Both the position numbers and the translations under genes were made by a program. This document shows, one piece after another, positions 1 to 11,399 of a stretch of DNA of 64,000 nucleotides. The notes under the pieces are model-generated. The model made no database searches and had not been told where the DNA came from. It saw nothing but the letters and a program-made list of their open reading frames with translations. How positions within the stretch are numbered: the first letter of the stretch is position 1; each line of letters begins with the position of its first letter. Location: contig JAREIK010000502.1 in the NCBI GenBank assembly GCA_029783825.1, forward strand, positions 117,412 through 181,411. Direction: 5' to 3'. This stretch comes from Sapria himalayana. Taxonomy: Eukaryota; Streptophyta; Magnoliopsida; Malpighiales; Rafflesiaceae.

Positions 1-126
1 TAAATATACATATAATACTATAGTATATATTTACATATACTGTAGTAATTTATCTAACAAGTGAAATGGTAGTATATACGTATATATACACCACAATATA
101 AATGTACATATATACTACAATATGAT
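1..126. repeat. AT-rich minisatellite (TATATGTACATATATACT-like)
   Basis: Imperfect, largely palindromic repeats of the form GTACATATATACT/AGTATATATGTAC. The same minisatellite recurs near 14941-15130, 16075-16400, 47905-47975, 48726-48908, 49780-49880 and 51490-51790. In several of those places it lies directly beside the conserved unit A, as it does here. Confidence 0.75.
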
Positions 127-545
127 ATATTTATCTAAACATAACTTTATTTATTTATTTATTTTGATTTGATTGACTAGTTTAAATTTCATACAGATAT
201 GGTACCGCAATGTTCCCCATATGAAGCTTGTAGGAGTGAAGGGATTTTTCACTAGACATGATGCACCACGACTAGGATAGCTTTGTCGGAACATAAAGAT
301 GATGACATGAATAGCTGGGGGAGAGAAAGCAATGTCAATTTCATGGATAGATTAAACTTTATACACTATCATTAGATACATTGATAAATAAGATATAATT
401 AAATTTTGTTATATTTATATTTTAACTATGCAAAATATTGTATTAGAATAATATATTAATTGATTTTAATTTTTGTTAATTATAAATTATCATTTATAGG
501 TTTTATTATTACTCAATTTAATATAAAAACATGAAATTATTTAAT
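127..545 (+). pseudogene. Unit A, copy 1: candidate last exon of a CACTA-element gene plus its 3' flank
   Basis: This stretch is clearly homologous to 15137-15550 (+), 48440-48725 (-) and the part of the 56145-56400 segment that survives. Within it, 197-375 looks like a terminal exon: a pyrimidine-rich run ending in ACAG precedes it, it opens with a conserved ATG (199) and the peptide start MVPQCSPYEAC, and it ends in a conserved DRLxFxHY-stop. In this copy the frame is interrupted after GIFH. AT-rich DNA with AATAAAA-like motifs follows. I do not recognise the protein family. Placement just inside a CACTA-like 3' end suggests an element-encoded gene rather than a host gene. The exon reading is inference from conservation among the copies. 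Confidence 0.5.
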
Positions 546-902
546 TAAATTTTTTGAAAAAAAAATTAAATAGTGAAATTAGTTTTTTGAATAAAAATAA
601 CTAGGGAATTTTCCCTTGGTAATTTAGCTTAGGAATTTTTCTTTTGCTAAATTAGTTAGGAAATTTTCTAAAGCTTCAAATTCATGTAAAAATTAGATAG
701 GGAAATTATTAATTTAGCTAGGGTATTTTCCGTTGCTAAAATTTTTTAGCTAGGGATTCTTTCCCTCATTATTTTTTAGCAACGAGCACTTTAGCTTGGG
801 AAAGGTTCCATTATTATTCCATCATTATATCCACTTTAGCGATAAAAATAGCCCATTGTGCTAAGGAAAATTCCCAAGCTCTTTGGGATTTTTATTATAG
901 TG
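546..902 (+). mobile_element. CACTA (En/Spm)-like 3' subterminal region and terminus
   Basis: Short repeated motifs such as TTAGCTAGGGAATTTTCC recur at close spacing, as in CACTA subterminal regions. The block ends at 902 with TTTTTATTATAGTG, a decayed version of the CACTA 3' end (reverse complement of CACTACAAGAAAA). A homologous block at 56400-56710 ends in TTTTTTTTGTAGTA. The (TCTA)n array starts at the next base. The upstream part of the element lies outside the window or has been lost. Confidence 0.65.
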
Positions 903-1167
903 GTCTATCAATCTTTCAATTAATCTCTCTATCAAACTGTTTATCAATGTCTATCAAACTGCCTATTTATATGTCTATTTGTCTTTTTGTTGTCTGTCTA
1001 TCTATCTTTCAATTTGTTTGCTTGAGTTTCTGACTATCTATCTACATGTCTGTATATCTGTATGTTTGTATATCTATCTATCTACCTGCTTGACTGACTT
1101 ATTACATGGCTGCCTGCCTATCTATCTATCTATCTATCTATCTATCTGTGTGCATATATATTTAACT

Positions 1168-1198
<31 letters not shown>

Positions 1199-3205
1199 TA
1201 TCTTTCTAACAACCTATCTATCAATTTGTCTATTAAACTATCTATCTAATTGTCTATTTTTCTTTTTTTTTGCCTATCTATCTATATTTTTATTTATTTG
1301 TTTGACTTTCTAACTATCAATCTACATGTCTATCTATCTGTGTGTTTGTGTGTCTATCTCTCTACCTGCCTTACTATCTTCCTACTTGTCTACCTGCCTG
1401 TATATCTTAATAGACAAATAGATCATCTATTTGTCTATCTATCTGTCTAACTATCTTTCTGTCTATCAATTAATCTATTTATATGTCTATCTATCTGTCT
1501 ATCTACTTTTTTTTCTATTTGTCTATTCTATCTATCTATCTATTTGTCTATTTTTCTATATATCTATTTGTCTGTCTATATGTCTATTATCAATCTATCT
1601 ATATATCTATTTGTGACTCTATCTATCTATATATTTTTCTATCTATATGTCTATCTATCTTTGTATTAATCTATCTATCTAACTATCTATTTGATTATCT
1701 TTATTTTTATCTATTTATCTATCTTTTTGTCTACTATCTATCTACTTGTTTATCTATCTATCTATTTATCTATCTTTCTATCAACATATTAATCTAACTA
1801 TCTATATGTATATCAATCTATTTACCTATCTATCTATCTATTTGTATATCTATCTAGCTATCTGTCTATCTATCTATTTGAAAAATAATTTATCTATCTA
1901 TCTATCGGTCTATCTATTTGTCTATCTTTCTATTTATCTATCATCTATCTATCTATCTAACTATCTATCTATAAATCTGTCTATCAATCTGTCTAACAAT
2001 CCGCCAATTAATCTTTATATCGATCTTTTTTTCAATATGTCTATATATCTATCAAAATGTCTATCAATCTATCTAACTATCTGAATATCAATCTATCTAT
2101 CTATATATCTATATCTCTATCTATCTAACTATATTTATTTCTTTCTTTCTATTTGTCTGTCTATATATCTGTCTATCTAACTTTCTATCTATCTTTCTAT
2201 CTATTTATCTATCTATATATCCATCTATCTTTCTATCTATCAATCTATCATTAAGTATATCATTATATCTATCAATTTATTAATCAATCATTCTATCAAT
2301 ATGTTTATCAATCTTAATATCATTTTATCTATCTATCTATCTATCTATCTATGAATATATATATATATATATATATATCTATATATTTCTATCTATCTAT
2401 ATGTATATCTATCTATCTATCTGTCTGTCTGTCTATCTCACTATTAATTTATCTATCTACTTGTTTATCAGTATGTGTATCAAACTTTTTATCTATCATT
2501 CTGTGTGTCTGTCTATATAAATGTTTATCTATCTTTCTATCTATTTATGTGTCTATTTGTCTATCTGTCTATTTGTCTTTCTATTTGTCAAACTATTTTT
2601 CTATCTATCTATCTATCTATATATCTATCTATCAATCTTTCTATCTCCATATCTACTTGTCTGTCTATCTATCTATCTATTATCTATTTATCTATCTTTC
2701 TATTTATCTGTCTATCAATCTGTCAATCTATCTGTCTATATAATTGTCTATCTATCTATTGATCTATGTTTTTCTCTATCTTTTTATATATTTTTCTATC
2801 TATCTATCTGTCAATCTACCTTTCAATCTATCTATCTATCTCTCTATCTATATATGTGTGTATCTATTTGTATATATTTCTGTCTATCTTAATATCTATC
2901 TATATGTCTATGTATCTTTCTATCAACTATCAATTTATATGTCTATCTATCTATCTATCTGTATGTCTATCTATCAGTCTATCTTTTTATCTATCTATCT
3001 ATATGGATATCTATGTTTCTATCTATCTATCTATCCATCTATCTATCTTTCTATCTATCTTTTTATCTATATATCTATATGTCTATCTATTTTTCTTTAT
3101 ATCTAACTATCTATATATTTTTTTTCAATATATCAATATAACTATCTAAATGTCTATCTATCTGTCAATATATTGTTATATCTATATATCTATCAATTTT
3201 TAATC
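903..3205 (+). repeat. Degenerate (TCTA)n array 1
   Basis: About 2.3 kb of TCTA/TATC tetranucleotides with frequent variants (TCTG, TATT, AATC, TTTG). It is bounded on the left by a CACTA-like 3' terminus (902) and on the right, after about 40 bp of AT-rich DNA, by a CACTA-like 5' terminus (3245). Long open frames rich in LSIY occur in all three frames of this strand because the perfect repeat contains no stop codon there. They are not genes. Confidence 0.95.
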
Positions 3206-3244
3206 TATATAATAATATTTTTGTTCATGTTCATGTAGATGTAA

Positions 3245-4085
3245 CACTACAAGAAAATGTTCATTTAGCTAGAAAATTTTAGCTAGGGATCAATCCCTAG
3301 CCAAATTGGGAGGGATTACCTAGGGAATAGCAAGGGATTTATGATTTTTCATTGAATTAAAAATTTGCAACAGATTAGCGATGAAATATTTTTTGTAAAT
3401 TCCGCTCAAGAAAAGCTGGGAATTTAGCAATGGATTAGCGATGGATTAGCAATAGAATATTTTCATAAAATCTACTCAATAAAAGTGGGGAATTTAGCAA
3501 ATGATTAGTGATGGATTAATGATGAAATATTTTTCATAAATTTCACTCTTGAAAAACAGGGAATTAAGCAATAGATTTAGCGACGAAATTTTCCTAGCTA
3601 ATAAAATCCTGAATATAGTGATGGAATTTTTCTAGCTAATAAAATATGGAATTTAGCGACGGATTTAGCAATGGAATTTTCATATCTAATTACATCCGGA
3701 ACATAGCGACAGATTTCAGTGAAGTAATTCCCTAACTAATTACTTCTGGACCATAGCGATGGATTTTATCGATGTAATTTCACTAGCTAATTACATCCCC
3801 AAATATAGCAAAAGATTTAGCGACATAATTTCTCTAGATAATTACATACTGAATATAGTGACTGATTTTAGCGACAGAATTTCCCTAGCCAATTCTATCC
3901 TAAATATATCGATGAATTTTAGTGACGGAACTTCCCCAGCTAATTAAATCTAGAATATATCGATGGATTTAGTGACGAAACTTCTCTATATAATTAAATC
4001 CAGAATATAGCGACAAATTTAGAGACGGAACTTCTGTTTCTAATTAAATCCTAGACATATGGACGAATTTAGTGATGAAATTTAC
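3245..4085 (+). mobile_element. CACTA (En/Spm)-like 5' terminus with subterminal repeats
   Basis: The block begins with CACTACAAGAAAATG, the typical plant CACTA terminal motif. From about 3300 to 4085 it carries many imperfect copies of a subterminal unit (variants of TTTAGCGACGGAATTTCCCTAGCTAATTAAATCC; key core AGCGAYGGA plus CTAGCTAATTA). Such arrays are normally transposase-binding regions near CACTA ends. No transposase ORF follows, so this is a truncated or non-autonomous end. The only downstream CACTA-like 3' end in the window is at 56710. Confidence 0.75.
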
Positions 4086-4589
4086 GAGACAATACTTAAT
4101 TATTTATTTTTTTTAATTTATTATTAGTTTTAATATTTTATTTAATTTTGTTTATTATATTTATGTTAATGGTCTATAGATGAGTGGTCCTTGAAAGAAA
4201 CATTCTCCTCGTAAAATTATAAAAAAGGATATTATAAATAAATAATTTAAAATATATAAAAATACAAAAAACAATTATATTAATAAGGACTACAATTACT
4301 ATTTTTACGATGTATTAATTTTTTAAAAAATTATACAAAAAATTTTTCTAAAATGTTTAATTAAGAAACTTTATACTTTGTATTAAAGTAACATTAAATA
4401 ATTAATTCAATAAGATTACTAATTTTTATCAATATTTTACAAATTAAATTAACATACATTAAAATTTATACTAATATAAATGTAAAATAATTCATTGTAT
4501 GATAAAATAAAAAATATATTCAAAAATATTTGAATTAACGAATAAACTAGTAAATATTAATATTATTATAATGTATAAAAAAAATTTTA
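4086..4589. other. AT-rich spacer, no gene seen
   Basis: Very AT-rich sequence with homopolymer A and T runs and stops in all frames. It contains no recognisable element ends and probably belongs to the interior of the CACTA-like element that starts at 3245. Confidence 0.5.
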
Positions 4590-5270
4590 TGATTATAGGA
4601 AACTTTTAAAAAATAATTAATACAAAATTTGAAAATATTTAATTATAATAAAAATTTAAATTTTTTTATTAAATTTAAAAGAAAATTATTAATATTTAAA
4701 AATAAATACATACATGTTTTCCCCTACTAAAATTTATAAGAATTAAATAATTGAGTAATATTTTTACTATTAGCTTTTATTATTTAGTCTTTATTAAAAT
4801 AAAAATATAACTTTTTTTAATTATCTTCTCACTTTAAGTACTTTTTAAAATTTTAAAAATTATAAATGATATCAAATAATATGAAATTTTATGCCTTTAA
4901 AATTATTTCATATTATCTTTATAAAAATTAATATAAATTCTTAAAAATTTATAACAATAAAATATATATATTGATATATTTTTTAACATAGAGAGTGTTT
5001 TATAACACTTAGGATTGTGGCTTGAAGACCAATCATCTTTTATTGTGTGTCTTGCTATATGAAGTTTGTAAATTTTGTAGCCATTTGATTTTTTTTTCTA
5101 GTTATAAAGATAAACATCTATTTTTTGAAGTTGTTTATATATTTATTGTTTAATTAATTTATAATAAAAAATTGTATGGTGTTTGTTTTTCATGTGTACC
5201 TTACTACACACACATGAACTTTGTTGAAAATATTTTGATAATAAATAAAAAAATGAGTCTTTATGTATTA
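4590..5270 (+). repeat. Dispersed repeat unit B, plus-strand copy
   Basis: The reverse complement of 47200-47900 aligns along this whole segment. Shared landmarks are GGAAACTTTT near the start, CCCCTACTAAAATTTATAAG, a central block with ATATGAAATTTTATGCC, and ATTGTTTAATTAAT before a Gly/Thr-poor AT tail. No coding frame is apparent. It lies inside a CACTA-like 5' region here and beside the AT minisatellite in the other copy, so it may be an internal non-coding part of the same element family. Confidence 0.75.
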
Positions 5271-5640
5271 TAATTATTTATTATTTATTTAGCTATCTAT
5301 ACATATATGTAAATATATATATATGTAATAAATATAGATGTATAAAAATATATAACTATATGTAAATCCTAAAATTAATTGAAAAATGAATCTTTATGTA
5401 TAAAAAAATGAATTGAAAAAAATGAGACTTTATGTAAATATATGTAAATCTTTGAAAATATATCAGAAAGAGATTTATCATCAATTCAACTTTAACATAT
5501 ATGTATAAATAAATGAATTGAAAAATGAGTCTTTATGTAAATATAATTATTTATTGTTTATTTAGTTATATATAGTTCATTTTTTATACATATATGTATA
5601 AAAAAATGAAGTTTACAAATATATAAATTTTAACTCTAAC
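5240..5640. repeat. Short imperfect minisatellite (AAAAATGAGTCTTTATGTA)
   Basis: The motif AAAAATGARTCTTTATGTA recurs at about 5249, 5383, 5417 and 5521 with AT-rich spacers. ATCAGAAAGAGATTTATCA appears at 5463 and again near 5810. No gene is visible. Confidence 0.55.
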
Positions 5641-6060
5641 ATGCGCTTAAGAGCATCTCCAAGAGGCTCGGTGTTTGCTTCTGTAGTTTATCTCACCTTA
5701 TCTATAAACCCTCACCAGACTCCAACTCCAACTGGCTTCGATTCTTGTGGGTGCCTCTGGAAGACAAAACTTATCTCTCCGCATCATGCATGGTAGTGAT
5801 ACCGATCAGAAAGAGATTTATCAGAATGTAGTCATCTTTTACCAGTAAGTCATTCCATTAATTTGATTCTGATCATGTAATGCAATTCACATGGAACTCA
5901 TGTGATTGCTCAGCAATAATCATATGCAACACAAAACTATGCGCACTAATCTTTCCATGCTAGTGCATGTGATTCCATCTCCATCTTTTTCATCAGTTTG
6001 AAGAACTCTAGTCGGGTATCAAAAGAAAAGTATGCCCTATTACTTCGTTTCTGGATGGTT
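5641..6060. other. Less AT-rich unique segment, no gene seen
   Basis: Composition changes abruptly at about 5641. The segment starts with AAGAGCATCTCCAAGAGGCTC, which resembles the GAGCATCTCCAA start of several plant MITE families. No matching inverted end was found nearby, so a transposon call is not supported. Frames are short and broken. Confidence 0.35.
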
Positions 6061-7330
6061 TTTATTTTTTTGATATATATTGTTCATATGCACACACACA
6101 CACTGTATGCATATAGGTCTATTGTATATATATATATGTATATATAAATTATATATATAAATAAATATGCACACACAAACACAATATATATAGATATACA
6201 CATGCACAAAATATATATATTTTTAAGTATGTATGTATGTATATTGTATATATCGTATATATATGATTTATTTATATGTATAATATAAAAATAAGAAAAT
6301 AAAAATTAAATAATATTTTTGATTTTAATAAAAAATGCAAGTTGGATTCCTATTTAATCTGACCCATAGTGTATATATATATACATATACTTACCACATA
6401 TATATTGTATATAAACAATATATAGATAGAACATACAGATACATACTACATACATATACATATATATAATTAAAAATAAGAAATATAAATTATAAAATAT
6501 TTTTGATTTTTATAAAAAGCAAGTTGGATTCTTATCTAATCTAACCCATTACCCATAGTCTTTCTTTTATATATTATTTTAAAAGAGGGTTGCCGATTTT
6601 TTTAGATACATACATACATACATACATATAATGATAAATGATAGAATCAGGTTGATTATTTTCAATACACCGAGATATTATTATTTTTTCAATTTGTGGT
6701 AAGAAATATTAATTTTTTTAATTTAAAAAACAAATATAATTTCTATTTGGGATACATAAACATACTTTTTTTTATTAGTTGTGACACAATATTGTTAGTA
6801 TGAGAATCTTACCTTCTTCAACCCCTGACCCTCAAAATTTATAAATGACCCAAAAGATAAGATGAGCTAGGTTTGAGTGGGACAAAAAAAATTGTCAAAC
6901 TTAGTACCACTAAACATTAATTATTCATTTTCCCAAACCAAGTATAATTTTCCCATTTATTATTACCCAAATGATTTGTTAACATTTTCACTTCATATAT
7001 ATATATTAAAAAAATATTCTATTTGTAAAACACAACTCTTACAAAATGTATATGCACTTTATATTCATATTTACACATAATTACTCCTTAAGTCTATGAG
7101 AATTACACACACACACACACACACACATATGAATGCATGTAAGTAAGTATATATATATATATATATATATCCATATTTCTTTCCATCTAAACATCTACCT
7201 AAGTGAATTGAGTTTTATTTTCAAGTTTCAAAACTTTCATAAGAAACACATGCACACACATGCACACACACACACACACACACAAACATACATACACCAC
7301 AAGTGTATGTGATGAATTGTTTTCTTGTTC
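6061..7330. repeat. Microsatellite-rich AT spacer
   Basis: Contains (AT)n, (CA)n, (ATGT)n and (CATA)n tracts, for example CA repeats at 7105-7127 and 7251-7284 and an AT run at 7151-7171. Two related blocks at about 6335-6370 and 6515-6560 (AAGCAAGTTGGATTCYTAT...TCTAACCCAT) indicate a local duplication of about 180 bp. No gene is visible. Confidence 0.6.
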
Positions 7331-8155
7331 TTTGTAGTAAAAAAATGACATAAAAAGAACCTAATTTTTTAATAGCACTTTTTCAATGTTTTTGTTGAGG
7401 AAGAATTGAGGGTGAAGTTTTAGAAAAACAAGAAAATATAAAAAAAAGCAAAAAAAAACTTTTGCAATGTAACAAAGATAATCTAATATCATTTAAGTTT
7501 ATGGAACACATTAATATCAATGGCGACAATTATAACATATAGTTGAAAAAGCAAATCATTTAAAGTTATTACACATGTTACAATCACCATGCTAAGTGCT
7601 AAGTGCTAACAATGTCTAATCTGTCATCTGTGGGAACCTGTGGGCAGTGAATCAAAGAAGTCCACCGGGACAAAAAAATTCCAATCTAACAGCCTGAAAC
7701 ACGTGATGATGATTATCACAAAGACCTCTTCTTCTTTTTGGCAAATATATCATATCGAGTGATTAAATGTATTTTAAACTTCATTCTCTCCCTCTTTCTA
7801 ATCTCTCTCTTCTACTTCCAAAATTATTGAATCTAAAAAAAATTATGATTTTATCTCCTAACTAGAAAGTAATCATGATTTAACTTTTATTATTTAGAAT
7901 AACAATGAATAAACTAATGCACAAATTTCAAAATATTAACAATTTTAAAATCACAAGTTAATTAAAATTCAAAATAAAAAAAATTAGATTATTTAAAACA
8001 TTAAAATCTTCTGTCTTATGTGCAGCATTGCCGTTCAACACAGTCGGGCATGGCAGTGCACTTTGCTGTGCTCACCGTGCCTTGCTGGGCTGGTGGACAA
8101 CGCCACCATGCTATGTTGTGAAAAAATGAGTAATGCCAACATGTGATGACCTATT
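7331..8155. other. Spacer with no gene seen
   Basis: AT-rich with a more balanced stretch at 7600-7740. All frames are short. A GC-richer piece at 8020-8110, rich in GGCATGGCA-like words, resembles the interior of the hAT-like element at 8388-8828 and may be a fragment of a related element. Confidence 0.35.
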
Positions 8156-8159
8156 TAAC

Positions 8160-8387
8160 ACCTCTTGTTTGAATTGAATGCAGGCTATCCTGGAATAAAC
8201 CCAAGTTTGCTTGGAAAGAATGCAAGAAAGCATGGAACAAATCTAGGCTAGCATGGAACTCTATCATGGAATGAATCCGAGTTAGCCTAAAATGAACCTG
8301 AGCTAGCCTAGAACGAATTCGCGCTATCCTAGAATGATGTCTAGCTGGCCTAGAATGAATCCAAGCTAGCTTGGAATGAATCCGAGC
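8160..8387. repeat. 21-bp minisatellite, left part
   Basis: Tandem units near CCTAGAATGAATCCGAGCTAG, with variants such as TTGGAATGAATCC and CCTGGAATAAACCC. The minus-strand open frame here is a direct translation of the repeat (RIHSRLA-type units) and is not a convincing gene. The array is interrupted at 8388 by a hAT-like insertion and resumes at 8829. Confidence 0.85.
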
Positions 8388-8828
8388 TAGAGGTGTGAAG
8401 TGGGCCATGTCTTGCATGCATGACCCACTTTTTCTTAGCACGGCCATGCCATGCACGGCATGGTTAAAATCCCATTCCATGCAAGGCATAGCAGTCTGAT
8501 AGGCACGACAAAGTGCACGGTCATGCTCACCATGACGAATGACAAAGAGAGGAAAACCAGAAAAAAATTAATCATGTGACCAAATGTTTTTTAAAAAATA
8601 GACCGGCCCGTTATGGGGCGGTCAAATTTAAAAATAAATAATAAAATTTCCCATAAAGGTTTACCATGCATTGGCGCCGACATGAGGCACGACTCATGCC
8701 GGCCCAGTAGGCCATAAACCATGCCTAGGGAAGCTCGACCCGAGGCACAGTTCTAGATTGTGCCATGCTGGGCCAGGCACTACTGATCTGGGACATGCCC
8801 AGGCCACCCGACTCATTTGACACCCTTA
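8388..8828. mobile_element. hAT-like MITE inserted in the 21-bp minisatellite
   Basis: A 441-bp GC-richer block has imperfect terminal inverted repeats: TAGAGGTGTGAAGTGGG at the left against TAAGGGTGTCAAATGAG read from the right end. These match the TAGGGGTGTCAAAT style of plant hAT-type termini. It is flanked by an imperfect 8-bp duplication, ATCCGAGC (8380-8387) and TTCCAAGC (8829-8836), as expected for hAT. The interior is rich in GGCATGCC and GGCCCGGC-like words and has no transposase ORF. Because the insertion lies in a tandem repeat, part of the target-site match could come from the repeat itself. Confidence 0.7.
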
Positions 8829-8975
8829 TTCCAAGCTAGGCTAGAATGAACCTGGGCCAACTCAAAATGAATCAAGTTAGCCTATAATGAACCCCTACTA
8901 GTCTAGAATGAATTCATGCAGTCATGCTAGCCTAAAATGAATACATGCTGGATTGGAATGAATTTAGGTTAGCCA
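8829..8975. repeat. 21-bp minisatellite, right part
   Basis: The same family of units as at 8160-8387 (for example CCTATAATGAACCCCTACTAG and CTAGAATGAATTCATG), continued beyond the hAT-like insertion and more diverged. Confidence 0.8.
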
Positions 8976-11100
8976 CATGAATTGTGTACAAGCATGTCAG
9001 GGTTTGGCCTGACATGTTCCTGGCAGCCAACAAGCCATACCATGTTTCCATTTTCAGAGCCATGTAATGCTAGGCATGACACATTGGAAAGACTAAGCCT
9101 AAAATATGACATTCCACTTGGCATGCCCTATTGGATATCTTTGAAGATTATTTCTAACTGTGGGAGGCGACTAATGAAATAAAAATCTTTATGATGACTA
9201 TTTTATCAAGTTTAGAGAAAAATATTTTAATAATCAATATAAAATATATGAGTAATCCTACTGACAATACATCTTATCTTATAATAATTTATTTCCTCAT
9301 CTAGATATGTTTTCATAATGAACACCCACCTATGGCATATCTTAGAGAGGCAATCATAATATATGATATCATCTTAATGAGATAATATTTGAGAATGAGA
9401 CATGAGTATCACAGTACAAAAATACCTATACAATATGATGCTGGGTAGAAATCTTCACTTTATTTTTAAGAGTGATTAGAAGACTAATATGATAGGACTT
9501 GATGATCAGAACACATGGCTATATGGGAGACTTTTAGATGCTCTAAACATTCTATGCGTGTCCATTCTCAATACAAACTCTATGTTTTGTACAATAATAT
9601 CTTTTAGTCTCTAAATCATCATGATCCAGAATTAGAGTAGACTCGAGGATTGCCAAGTTATATGGACTCAAGAGATATTTATTTTTTTGTGAAACTTCAC
9701 TCTCTCTAGAGTTAACTTGATCTATACTTATTGGTCAATATGATGATTTCATATAAATATTATCATTAAGTGGACCAAATTCAATTGTAACCGATGAGTG
9801 ATCATCCCACCTCATTGGAGGCTCAGGAAAGACTAAAAATTAATTTACTCACATATATTATTTGGACTCTTGTTCTAGGCTTGTTTAAAAATGAGTCAAC
9901 TTTAAAAAAATATAAATATTTACTAATACTCAATTAGATTCTGGTTAAAATTACTAGCATACTTTTTAGATAATAGATTAACCAAGAAAATTAAATCTCA
10001 AAGTACTAGGTATTGCCTTATATTGTCATAGGAAAAAAAGATGAACAAAACAAACACACCAAAATACACCGAAAGATATTAAATAACTTCTTTTTCCAAA
10101 ATAAATGATTAAAAAAAATCATATAATAAGAAATGATAAAAAATATTCAATTGATAAAATAGATTTGATTAATATATTTCCGAAAGACTATTTCAAAATA
10201 CTTCGATTAAAAAATCTGAGTTGTCTCAATCAAATATCTATTCATCCTTTTTAAAATCTCATTCCATGATGATGTGTCTGTAAATGAAGTCTAGTATATA
10301 ACCTCAAGATTCATACATAAAGTATGAAAACTATCTGATACATTATTACTTATACTATTTTTTTATATTTTCATTAAGATGGTTTTATATCTTTTTATGA
10401 AATGACTGAAAATAAAAAAAATATAATTTAAAATAAAAAAATGTAATTTAAAATTAAAAAAAATCAAGTAAAACCTATATAATTATCAATCAATATGATA
10501 AAATATCCTAACTTCTTTCTAATTTTATCTCTAGTGAGCTTTCATTTTTCTTCTAAATGTATCAGATCGAATAAATACTTGCTCACACAGATCCGATGGA
10601 CAAAAAAATATCTTACTAAATATTTCAAAGAGAGATCTAATACCAGCCATGAGCAAATATCTAAAAAATAATCAAAATCAACATTATTTATTTAATATAT
10701 ATTATTTTAATAGTTATTATAGTTTCCATTTGTTTATAGTTTTGCAATTTTTTTTATCTGTTGATTATTTTATTACATATGAGAATACTCGACATATGAG
10801 CTGTCCCAATTCATATTGCCCATTATATAAGGATACAACATTGTACATTATTTTTCATGGGTAGTATTGATATTTTGAATTTATTTTCAGCATGTTATTA
10901 GAGCTAGTACCTTTAAGAGCACAAATACTATATTTTGTAGAGAGAGAAGTGCATGTAGATAGTAACATCACAATCACAGATGCACTGTGCGTAACATTGC
11001 ATGCGTGTACACTACCTCTTTCCAAAGAAGGCACACATAATGTGTGTTTCCCATCTCTCCATCGCATGGCCATTGAATGAGATGTACGTCAATGCCAACT
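8976..11100. other. AT-rich spacer, no gene supported
   Basis: About 2.1 kb without a reading frame I can tie to a protein family. It includes a moderately balanced stretch at 9000-9180 and AT-rich DNA with many ATCT/GATA-independent words at 9200-10650. At 10890-11080 short frames exist on both strands, but codon use gives no support. Confidence 0.45.
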
Positions 11101-11245
11101 ACATCAATGTAGATGGTGCAAAGTGTAACAATGTGTGCAATTTCATGCGCATATGTACATATTCATGTGCAAGTGTGTGACAATGTGTGTGCAAGTGTGT
11201 GATAGTGTGTGCACAAGTGTGTGATAGTGTGTGTAAGTGTTTATG
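11101..11245. repeat. GTGTGTGAYAGTGTGTGCAAGT minisatellite
   Basis: At least four imperfect units of about 20-22 bp (GTGTGTGACAATGTGTGTGCAA, then GTGTGTGATAGTGTGTGCACAA) lie at 11165-11245. They are preceded by related GTGCAAAGTGTAACAATGTGTGC. Confidence 0.7.
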
Positions 11246-11399
11246 TATTCTTCAATCATTTTTGTGTCCTTTCAAATTTTGAATCATATAAAAATTATTT
11301 AGCATGTTTTCTAGAGATTCTAAAATTAATTATTTTATTTATTTTTCTTGATTAAATTTAGTATATAAAAAAGTACAAGTATTTTTCATTAATGTCTAG

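Noticed and set aside
979..3149. Many overlapping LSIY-rich open frames (also in 17617-33037, 39727-44139 and 56719-63830)
   Set aside because: They are direct translations of (TCTA)n, which has no stops on that strand. They have no domain, no start context and overlap in all frames.
5652..5672. GAGCATCTCCAAGAGGCTC as a MITE terminus
   Set aside because: No inverted partner or target duplication was found within several kilobases.
8151..8489. 112-codon minus-strand frame
   Set aside because: It is a translation of the 21-bp minisatellite plus the edge of the hAT-like MITE. A frame divisible by three across 21-bp units stays open by chance.
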